Assembly (NCBI GenBank): GCA_951799425.1
Contig: OX637394.1
Location: forward strand, 1,933,501 to 1,997,500
Length of the DNA stretch: 64,000 nucleotides
Direction of reading: 5' to 3'
From: Ilex aquifolium
Lineage: Eukaryota; Streptophyta; Magnoliopsida; Aquifoliales; Aquifoliaceae
Made by a program: the position numbers and the translations under genes
In this document: piece by piece, positions 15,201 to 27,200 of the stretch
Layout of the letters: each line of letters opens with the position of its first letter
Numbering within the stretch: the first letter of the stretch is position 1
Notes under the pieces: generated by a model
What the model was told of the DNA's origin: nothing
The model's input: only the letters and a program-made list of their open reading frames with translations
Database searches by the model: none

Positions 15201-18200
15201 GACCAAAACGAATCAGTGATGGAATCGAAATTCTAATACTTCGAGGTGTTCTATAATATTTCGAAATATTTTGATATATTTCAATACATTTTCACAATTG
15301 TTTCAAGATATTTCAAGAAATTTTAGTATATTTCGACCAATATTTTAAAAAATAATTCTTAATTTTTTTTATTTTTTTTCATTATGTTTCTGAAACACCT
15401 CGAAACATTTTCGTTTTCTTAGGTGACCGAAACAATGCACCGAAACGAAATTTTGATTCTTGCCTGAACCATAAATTCACAACATCAGGATCCGGAGTGT
15501 CCAACCAAACTATCAATCTAAAAGTCAAAGGCAAAGGTTCCTTGAAAAGTCAAAGATGCCAAACAGAGAGACACTGATAACGAAGGAGAGTACCAATGTG
15601 TGGATTGCATATAAAATTGCTTCTACACTTTATGTAACCAATCTGAAAATTCTATACATATACCAATTTAAGCTTCCAAGAAACTACCTTGCAAATCAAT
15701 CTACCTTAACATATAAAGCAAAATCACCTTTCTGTTCAGAATAAAGTGCCTTTACCAAATTCTCCATCTTTCATCAATCAAGCTCCCATAACCCGACTTA
15801 CTTAATGGGTAATAGCTCTAAAAATTAAAACAGAGTTAAGAGGATCTGAAAATATGTCAACCTAAATAGCATGGTTATTATTCCACAAAAATGTGCATAA
15901 TGATCTGACTTTTTAACAACGATTGATTATGGGATCAAGACATCAAAGTGTACTTTTTGGAGAGGAGTAAAAAAAAAGAACCATCCAAGTGTGCCCTACC
16001 AAGAGATCAATGGGCCATACCATCGCCGCCAAATGATTGGGAACTCATTAGGTGGGTTCGGATAAGCCCCTATTATTTCTGAAGATAAGAGGTGGGTTCT
16101 GAACCAATGAACTTTTTTTGCTCTCATTTGGGTGATATGGAGAGAGAGGAATGTGTGTGGATTTTTGAAGATAAGAGGAAGTTGAATGTTTATTGGACCA
16201 GTTATACTTCTTGGTTTCATTATGAGCATCTACGACCAAGGAGTTTTAGAATATTTCTCTCTTTTTTTCATGGTTTTTTTTTCATGATAAAGAATGGGAT
16301 CCAATCTTGGGTTAGATAACTTGTCCATCTTTGATTGTTTGTAATATTTTCCTTTAATTACTAATAAAATTGTTGTTTCTTATCGAAAAAAAGATAAGTC
16401 CCTATTATTTCCTTTACTTTTGTGCTGGGAAATATCAAAATTTGCAAAATCATGGGTGTTTCAGATATCTTACTGATTAAGGCCATTGTAGTACTAAAAA
16501 CTCCAGACGTGGGTTCAGAGTATCGGCCAAGTCCGAGTCAACTCGGCCGAGTCGTATCCGTCTCAGCAGTTGCCGATCCGATAAAGATACACGTTACACT
16601 AATATAACGAGATTCAACTGAATCGGTCCTGACTCGGTTACAACTCGATGGTATCGGCCCAACTCGAAGCTAAATCGGTTGGACTCGACCGAGTCAGACC
16701 GCTTTGGTGCATTCCAAATCTGGGCAGCAAAAACCCAAAAAAAACAGAGAAAGGAAGAAGAAAATGGACGAGACTCACAGTGATTCGGCTCCAACTTGGC
16801 ACAACTTGGATGATTCACACAGAATAGTCCACCAATATTGAGGAAATTTCAAAAAAAAAAAAAAGGAAGAGATGAAATATAAGAAGACTCAAAAAATCGA
16901 AGAATCATCTTGACCAGAAGGCCTCCTCTTCTGCTTCTTCTTCTTTCAATGGAGACCCATAGTAGATCAATACTAGCAGAAACCCTAAGTTTGCAGATCG
17001 AAAAATCGTCAATCATCAATTGCATAGTCTTAGACTCCACAAATCGAAAAATCGTCAATCGCATACTAGAAGGTTGTTCGCCTCCTGTTCGCATACCAAA
17101 AGACCTCCTGTTCACCTCTTGTTCGCATACGAGAAGACCCATACCAGAAGGCCTCCTATTCGCCTCTCCCTCTTTCCTTCAATGTTCACCTCTCGCTCGC
17201 TCTCTGTCTCTCTCTCTCTTTGTCGTGACCGAGAGCCAAGCAAGGATAAAAACAGACCCACACCCCTTCATTTGCTTTTAGTTTTTACACGTGTGTTTAT
17301 ATTTTATTGGCCTTACTCCTTATATATGGGAAATCTCTAATTCAATTAATAAATTATTGGAAAAAATAATTAGAAGAAAAAATAAAATAAAATTAGAACA
17401 ATGACTCATTAATCTTTTAATTGAACACAAAATTATTCATGTAAAGTATTGAGATCTACTCGTACTTGTCAAATTTATAATTGATGGATACATATTTGTT
17501 GTTCTTGTTTTTATTTTTATTTTTTTTAAAATTAGGTTCTAGTAAGTTAAAAAAAATTCTAATAACATATGTTTAAAGTTTAGTGTGTCCTTAAATAAAA
17601 ACATTCAACCTAAATGATGATAAATATTTTCGGTAGCATCCTTATAATTCATTTTTATTATGTTTAATATGTTAAATAATGTATTTTTGAGATATAATGC
17701 ATGAATGATGATATTTACATATTTTTAAAAATTTTCATGATTTTTTTAAATTTTTTTGGGTCTTCTATCTAGCGTTTTGAGCGCATCGGCCGATACTACG
17801 CCACAACACCGCGACCGATGTGTCTCAGTGCCCTCCAAGTCGATGACCGATACCGCGACTTTGAACCATGCGTGGCACTGTTTAGTTCCAGGAATGGTAT
17901 CTTTGTTATTCGTTTTTCAATCCCACTTCTGGGAGTTTTTGTGTTTCTATTACTCATGCTTCCATATTAAGAGGCCCTTGTAGAGAGAATTCAGTCCAGT
18001 CAATCAGTAGGAGTTCTGTAACTTTTTGCTTCTTTTTGATGATGAGACTCTGTTAAAGTTTTCTAGGTGACTCCAAGAACTCTGTGAGACTACAACGTTC
18101 CTACCCATTCCCTTCTATTTTTCCTTTCTAAGATACGTACAAATCCTGCACTGCTCTGAACTATGAAAACTATACACCTTCCTTCAATTAGACTACTTCT

Positions 18201-21200
18201 TTACTCCTAAATTCCTAAATCTGTTGTACTCAACTCAAGAAAGCCCTTATCCCAACTATTTAATATCAGCTATATAAATCATGTTTCTTTGTTGTGCTCT
18301 ATCAAGAGCCATACATTTCCATTAAACCGATTCCTAAATCTTCAGTCTTTACCCTAATTACTAAACCTTCTAGCCCTAAACTTATTTTTTTATTTGCTGT
18401 CCAAAAGTTTCTGCCTTAAACTTCAGCCAAAAGAATCCCAACTCTATTGACCCTAGTCTCTCCATTTGAATCATAAACCCTTAAAACTTAAGTCCTTTCA
18501 CCTCACAATGTCATAGATCCAACAAGCAACTATAATAAAAAAGAAACATGAGTTCCATTATACTACAAGGTCAGACTACTGTAAACTGTGCAGATTTTGA
18601 TTCCAGAAAAGTTGGAATAGATCATCGCACACATTCAAGTAAGAATGCCACTGACCCAACACTCAACTGGAAGTCTTGAATGTAATTGACAGATGCGTAC
18701 CATGGAGTAGAACACTATCAGAGAAAAACCAGAACAAATTTCCGGCCACTCAGATTCCACAGATATTTTGTACAGACCAATGAAGTTACATATACCACAG
18801 AACATCTTTGGGAAACCAATAGGGAGCTGATACAGATAAAGTAGGCCAATGTTGAAGCCTGCATACAACCAAAGAGGCCTCCACCACCTTCAAAACCATG
18901 TAAAAAACCAGAAGTCATCAAGGGCTGAACAACAAAAATTGAATGTCACAAAGAAAGAATTAAAAGGACAAGATTCAATATTACTGTGCTAGAAAGAAAA
19001 AATACCTGCAATCTAATTACCTGAAAAGGCCTAGAAAATTGCTTGTTAAAGACCAATCGACAAGACCAACACAGCTACAGATGAAAAATGGTAAAGAAAC
19101 CCAAGAGGGATTGCTGATTCCCACAACCAGCTGAATGGCGGGTAACAGAAAGCAGGAAGTGATCCTAAGATGAGAACCTTCCATGTGGCAACCCAGCAAA
19201 AGAAAAAAAATTAAATAATTAATTATTTATGCGATTGAAATTAGAGTAGGAACTCTAAATATTCAAGTCCAAAACATTCAAACCTTAAAAACAGGTTAAA
19301 AAATGAGGCTAGTAACAAGTAATTTGCAGATGAACATAATTTCTATTGTTAGGAGAGAGAGAGAGAGAAAGAGAACATCCAAAAAGACGAAAGAGCATGT
19401 GATGAGGATAATACATGCATCAAGGTTCACATATTGTGCGTAAAACTCAGATGAGCATCAGCAACCAAAATTTTCAGCTATGGGGTTATTATTCTTGATC
19501 CCAACTTATCATGTACAATTTCAAGAACTAGCCCACAAACCAGATTCACATATATCCTATTAGTTCTTAGCAAGCACATGACTGAAGCTCTGATTCATTC
19601 AGTTTGCAGATGCAATTCCCAGTAATAGCACAAGCACATCACTTATGTTAAAGCATCTATCTTAAAACCAATTGGCAATGAGTGTAGAGACTCACAAGGC
19701 TTACATACTGGTTTGGGATGCACCATTATACTGATCTGGGACAAGCTCTAACACTGCCACGCACATGCGATTTTCCGTCGCATGTGCAAAGGCCGGCCAG
19801 CAAAACCACAAGGGGCATAGTACTGCGCATATTTGGTACAAACAAACGGTTACCAAATCAATGAAATCCAAAGCCTAGCCCCGATACCATGTTAAAACAC
19901 TTAAATTAAAACCAATTGGCAATGAGTTAAGAAGCTCACAAGCCTCATACCTATTTGAATACCAATTTTATGTAAGCTTTTCTAGTATTTAATAGTCATT
20001 TCCATTTGGGCTTGCTCACACATATAGTTGCACAAGTTCAGCTTGGCTGGAATTCTAGGGTTTAAAAGTTAAAACTCTTTAAACTAAGCCACACAAAATA
20101 ATTACACTTCAAGCTAAGCTATGGAAACCCACCTATCGGAACATGCAATACCATCCAAGGAGTCCATTTTTGTTGTTACTATATTGCTGTTGTTGACTTC
20201 CACATGCTATGGCATTCATGGCAATAGGGTTTCTCTATCTTGCCAAGCAATTTTTCTTTCTTGGAGTTCATTCAACAATTAGACTGAGTTTTGTTTGAAA
20301 CGCGCTTCCCTATCATGCACGCGCAATATGCGACTTTGGGCCATCCATGCCAAATACCATCACCAATTTGCGAATGAGTTGCCAACGGTTCTCCCTGACG
20401 CTTGGCCAAAAAATTAATATGTATCCCCTTTTGGACACTATCATTAAAAGTTGCACCACCTTTTCTAATAGCTGGTTCATTCAGTTCAAAAGTCATGCAT
20501 TCCAGTGCACCCAACTGAAGAGTTAGAAGGTCTTTGCATGCCTCATGTGACCCACCCAACTAGTTCATATCTACAATTAGTCAACTGCCAATCTACATGC
20601 AAGGCTGGCCAATACACCATAACTATCAGCCCTTGACTTTGGGACATCACTAAAGTTGTTGATCAACCTCATCAAAAACATATGCCCGCTTAAGAAACAA
20701 GCACTTCTTTCTACCTTTATTGGTTGCAAACAAAGTTATCAAAATCGTACGATTCGCAATTCAAATTATACAATTTGGTTCAATACAAGCAATGAGAATC
20801 ATTTTTAGAGTTGAATCGCACTTTAATCGTACGATTCAATTCGTATCACACGAATCACATGATTCATTTACTTTTTTTTAAAACCCAGATCTTTAGCATA
20901 ACGTCGTTTTGTCCGGTAAACAGTAAAACGACATTATTTTTTTTGTAGAGGAACCCATGCCCTAATAAAAACTCGGGGCCTGTTTGGTTTGCATCTCAAA
21001 AAATAATATTCAAAAATAATTTTTGAGAAGTATTTTAAGAAAGTGTTTTTGAAAATTTTAGATTGCAAAACCTGTTTGGTTATATATTTTTGAAAATAGT
21101 TTTAAAGAACAAAAAATTGTAAAATCTGTTTAGCCAATAATCTACAAAACCCACAATTCTCATCTCTTTTGAAACTGATACAAAACCCAATAATTTTCTT

Positions 21201-24200
21201 GCATTTTCTTGACGATTTCGCTGCATTTTTTTGCAAAGATGAAGAAACCCCTTCTGGGTTTTGTCTTTCTTTTTCTGTTCTCAATTATTCTCTTTGTTCA
21301 CTCTTAGTCAAGTGCCACAAATGCCTCAGTAATGCAAGAACTGAAGACAAAATAACTTGATAAAATACAAAAAAAAAAAATCTAGTCTTTGATTGAACTG
21401 CATTGCCGGAGCTTCGCCGGAGTAAACGAACCCATCAACTGAACTGGTAGCCATCAACTGAACTGTTACACGACAGAGAAGACGAACACAAATCCAAAAT
21501 CCAAAACCCAAAAACCTAGCAGCCATCAATGGAGAAGATGATGAACCCATTTGCCGAGGAAGAACTCTTTCGTCGGAGAAGACCCAGATCTGAAAAAAAT
21601 AAACTCAGATCTGAAAAAATACTCAAATCTAAATAAAAAAACCTTGATCTGAAGATCTCAGTCATAGGAGAGCCCTCAATCGACGGAGAAAACCATTTCG
21701 CCGAAGAAGACGCTGTGAGAGAAAGTCTGAGAGAGAGAAGGTCGAGGAGAGAGATAGGCCCAACAAAAAAAAAGGTTTTATACTAGGTAGTGTTTTTTGT
21801 TGCTAAGAAAGCTCGAAGTGGAGACCTCATTAATTTGGAGATGATATTTTCCGTGTTTTCATTTTACTTCAAAAAACTCCGAGAACAACAAAATGTTGTT
21901 CTCTAAAATCACATCTCAATTCTCAAAATTTTTCAAAAATTGGAGAACAAAAAAATTAAACAAACAATTTTTGGGTGTTTTTAAAATTTTGAGAATAAAA
22001 AACAGTTTTCGAAAAACAAACCAAACACGCCCTCGGTCTCTTTGCTCGTTCTCTCATTCTCTCTCGGGTTGTCTAAAGCTCGCCTCACGTTGTCTTAAGG
22101 CTAAAACTCTCGCGCCATCAGCTGAAGGCATGTCTCATGCTCCTTTTCTTCTTCTTCTTCTTCTTCTTAATAGTAAGTAAGCCCTAGCAAGCCCTTTTTC
22201 TTTTTCTTTTGTACATTGAATTTTTCTATCTTGAGTCACCATATTTCAGAATAAACTTTGATTTTTGCGCTCAATTCTTTCATGGTAGTTTGTTAGGTTC
22301 TAATTTTTTATTTCATAATGCTAGTCTGTATGTTTTCTCTCAATCAATTTTCGTATTTGTCATTTTTTCATTCATGTTTGTAACTTAATCTGTTCTGGGT
22401 GTCACTATTTTGGTTCTTGAATAGCCATGGTCCTTTAATGAATTTTTTTTTCAAGTTGTTGAATTTAAAAATGCTTAAGCAAAAGATGAAAATGAAACAA
22501 AAGGTTAGCGTCTTTTCATTTAGACGACGTGATTATGTCAATTGATTATTTTAGAATGTAATAATGTTCAATATTCGATATATTGCCCATTTTAAATATG
22601 TAGATATTATTTTTTATTTTTGTTCAAATTTTGTGTCGAATCTTACGATTCACAATTTGACACGGTTCATGATTCTTAAATTTAATTTAGGATTCCGATT
22701 CATGATACGAATCGCAATTTGACAACTAAGGTTGTAAGCCAAGTCCAGGTTGTTCCCTGACTTGGTGTCTCCCCCTGTTAAATGGAAAATATTAACATAA
22801 CAGGAGATAACTATGCCAGTATTACTACAACAGTTCCATTTCAAAAGAATGATCCAACTTAAAAATCTTCCAATCAAATACAACCACCCAACCAATATTT
22901 TCTGGCTGCCAAAGATTGGTTTTAGACCACATGCCTTGCTTGTGCCACCATTTTTAGTTCCCCCTAAGTAATTTCCTAGAGTTCGTATCGTGTCACCAAA
23001 TAAAAATTTGGTGCTGCCCTAATCAGGTTATTTACACTGCATTACAGTTTCTATTTGATATGCATAGAGATGGAAGCTTGGGTGAGAAACATGTGGTAAA
23101 TCAACATTACAGAATTTAAGACAAACAAGATGTATTTTTGAAAAACAGTTACTAACCTATATTTTCAACAACTGATGAGAGATGTAGCCAACATGAATGC
23201 CGCCATTGAACCAAACCAAATTTGTCCCCATGGATTTCAAATAAAGCAATAACAGCAACTAATAGTTGTACAACCAAGTAATAGATTACTAAGGGGTTTC
23301 TCCAAGATTCAACTCTGCGAAAGTGTATCAGGTTAGCATACTCTAAAATAATACCACTAAAATATGCACAGGAGAAAAGCATCCTCTGCACAAGTTATAT
23401 AAGAATGGAATAATGAGCAGAACTAAAATTAAGATCAGTACTTACTTCATGAATCCAATTAGCTTTGCCCACCAAGTATCTGCTAAACTCCATTCACCAC
23501 CCCCAGTGGCCCACATAATAAGAAATATCACTTGTGAAACAATAACAAGAAGCGAAAATAGGATAATGGACCATAATAATAGACATCTTCCTCTAAAGCG
23601 GAATCCTACACAAAAAAATAATAATTTATGAAAAAGATATGTTAGTGCTGTTACAAGAGAAAATAACACTGAACTCCAGAAAACCTGTAAAATTCCATTC
23701 AGAAGATAAGAGAAGAATAACCATCTTATAATTATGTGAGACTGAGTTTAGCATCACAGCAGTTGTTCCTAGAACCTAAAAAAGCTTAGAACCCAATTAC
23801 AAGCGAAGTAGACGATTGGAAAGCCAAAGGCTCAAAAAGATATGCAAGGAACACAAAAACCCTACAAAATTCTCGAAATCTAGAATGTAAAGCTCATTAA
23901 GAGTTCTCTGAAGCATATGCTTAAGCTTATGTAAAGAAGCTTAACACCCTTGAAGGACCTCCTATTCCTTTCGAAATGGCCCACTTGAGGCACAAGGGAG
24001 CCATATCTCAAGCTCTCATTCAACTTTCTGACTTGGCTCATTTTCAAATTCCATTGAACCACCTCCACAAAGCTTGAATGACCCAACAAGCTTCAAGAGG
24101 AGAAAGGAGCAATGACCAAGCTTCCTCACCACCTCACAGTGGAGAAGTAATTTGATGTTTCTCAGGCCCTCTTGGACAGACAAAACAAATCCATAAGCAC

Positions 24201-27200
24201 ATTTATCCTACACGTCAAATTATCCCAGCAAGAATAGCATCCAAAGCAACAACCAAGACAAAGAAAAGGCAGCTATAGAGGGGGGCAAAAGGAGCCCCTT
24301 GATAACCTGTGAAAGTCAGAGAGTAAGATTTGACTGAGAAAATCTTACTCCCTCCATAGGTGGCTTTTTTAGTCAAATCTTAATCTCTGGCAAGTCCACC
24401 TCACCATGGTCTCAGTTCCTACTAACTACTAGATGAAGGACCTACCAAATCTATGATTCCACGCCACCTCTCCTCTCTAGAAGTTCACCTAGTCTGCTGT
24501 CTGCCACAAGAACAACTCATCCAACACCAAGCTAAATATATCTGGGTTCCCACAACATTTATCTTGAAAAAAAAAAAGATAAATGTTCAGATACATCTTT
24601 CACTTATCCTTATGTTGTTCCAAAGACAACCCACAACATGTAATTATCCATGGCATATTGAATTGTAAAACCATTATTAAACTCCGGAGAGAACATTATT
24701 AAACTCAAAAGAGAGCATATTACCAAATACTACAACCATAACCCACATCACAAAACAACAAAAAATGCATGGAAGCACAGTATATTCAAGGAATGGGAAT
24801 ACATGAGGTGTAATTTCAGTATGCATAGATGTAACCCTAGAAGATCACCAATAAGGACAGGCCTACTAAAAATGTACTTTATCAAAATCTTATATAGCCT
24901 GTTCCGTTGAAGAGGTATCTTGTAGCTTAAAAATTACAGATAGAGCAAGAGTAGCAAATTGGTCCTATAAATATGCCCACTAGAGGATGTACATCTCCCT
25001 ATCTTGCTTGTTTCAAACTACATCAGCTGCTCAGCCAGGAATTTGTTACAGCGAAGAGAAATATGAAACTACTGCAGTACTATGCCATGGCATATTGGTT
25101 TCCATGTTTTTATAGGACATGCCAACATTCAGGAAATTAGCTACCATCAAATTACAAGAGGGCTCATCAAGTAAGTAAAATCACAGTGGAACCAGTTCTT
25201 CTTGGCCCATGCTCTCCTAAGTAATTCAAAAAAGTTAAAATAAAAATGAATTGGGTCAATAGCAACTGAGACAAACAAAACAAACACTTCTTTAGCAGCC
25301 AAAATTTTTCATATCCAGACATCACCTACACATGAATTTCCCCCACTGCTGGATAGAAAATCGCCTTAGAGTATATTTAATACATCGTGTTGCACCACAA
25401 GAACTAGACAAAAAGACAGAAGTATTATTGAACATTGATCCACCATATAATAATGATGAGGCACCGAAAAATTCACAAATATCCTCCAATTTCAGATTTT
25501 AATCAGGGTGAAGAAGATAAAGCATGAGTGAAACTGTGCTTTTAAATGTGAGAAATAGGAGGCTGCTATTTTCCTCATGTCTTTGTACAAAGAAAAAGGA
25601 GAAAAATAACTAAAGCACAAAAAGCCCAACATAGCACCCATTGCTTGCTCATCTAACACTTATTATCCAAGTAACGAATAAGTGTGTGCTTATCTAGGTG
25701 CACGCTCCTGCACACATGTTCCTATTTTGCATGTGTTTCCTTGACTTCACATTTCTTTGTGCATGAAAAACCTATGCAACAACTCCTCAACCCTACTTCA
25801 AAAAAGGCAAAAAATAGAAAAAAACAAAAGGAACCTCCCAATGAAAAACCAAGCGAGTTTCAAAAACCAGTAGCACAAATTCACATGATTATTATGGGAA
25901 AGCAGCTTAGTCAAAACTGAAACCAGAAAGGTGGATCTACAAAAGTGGCTTGCCTCGTTTTGGAGCAATGTATCGGATGAGAAGAAAAGCTACCAGATCA
26001 ACAAGAGAGATCAAACTCCAATTTAGTAAAGCAGCTGCAATAAAGAAGACAGTGACAACGGTTAAAGCCATAAAGTATGCTTACACACAACATAAAAGAC
26101 GATATCATGACACAACACATAAAACAATACACATATTCAATGCATCTAGCAAAGGATGCAGTAGCAACTCTAAGAATGACAACTCCTAAACGATTTATGG
26201 GAGATATTCGTGCATATATAACCATTTCCTCATTTGTTTTGATATTTTGGACCTCAAAAGCCCCTCGTGATTCTTTTCTTCAGACCCTAGAGAAGTATCA
26301 CAGTCCCAAGAGATACTTGGTGGTGGCATAATGCTGACAATGACAATGGAAAAACTAATAATGTTCCTGAGTCCTGACATCTCTTGTTCAACTAGACCAT
26401 TTTCTGGCGTATTATGTGATCCACGTATACATCTCAGATGGACCATTCTCTTAGGTTGAAAGGTAAATTTTTTAAGACAACTATTAGACTAGTAATACTT
26501 CACGGAACATAAAGTTAGACAATTAATAAACAACATGGTCAAAACCTAAGTGTTGCAGAAATGTGGATGTTAAGATGAATGTTAGTAAAATACGAAATGA
26601 CATAATTCAGAATAAGTATGTTTGTGAAACCAAAGGAGTAGCACCAATAGGAGATATATAAAGAGATGAATTACTATATATAGACTATGGTGGTTGGACA
26701 TGTTTGTAAAAAACTTAGTAATGCACCAGCTGGAACGAGTGACTTAATAAATATCTAGAGGTAAAAAAATAAATGATAGCTCACAACTTAACGGAAAATA
26801 TAACCCTCGACAGAGTACAAACGAATACATAAGATTCATGTCTTTGACGCCAAATAGTTGGGACAAAGGTTTTAATGAGTTGAGTTTACTTAAAGAAATT
26901 AAAGATGGTTTCATAGTTCAAAAATCAAACAAGAAAAAAGTTTTTTTGGTCTATTTTATCTTATTGTTGTGTTTGTTTCGTACCATACCGTACTGTACTT
27001 GTATCTCGTATTCGTACCATGCCCACTAGGATATGCATGAAGGTAATCCGAATAAATCCCAATGGTAACATATTAGCACCTAAGTAGAGCATACAGTTAT
27101 GATATTAGGGCCATAGTAGTCGTAATAGAACATCCACCTCGAATAACATCAATGCTTACATTTTCCACTGCATTTAGAGCAACTATAGGTCACCTAACAA

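Noticed and set aside
20272-20559. 95-codon minus-strand frame in PIEZO intron 4
   Set aside because: No domain, signal or family motif was recognised. It lies in transposon-rich intron and may be a relic of one, but there is no positive evidence.
23610-23690. Possible extension of PIEZO exon 3 upstream of its acceptor
   Set aside because: The frame is open and hydrophobic but does not join exon 1 in phase. The family-matching exon 2 (LLNWSLISLVDL) lies at 25954-26034.
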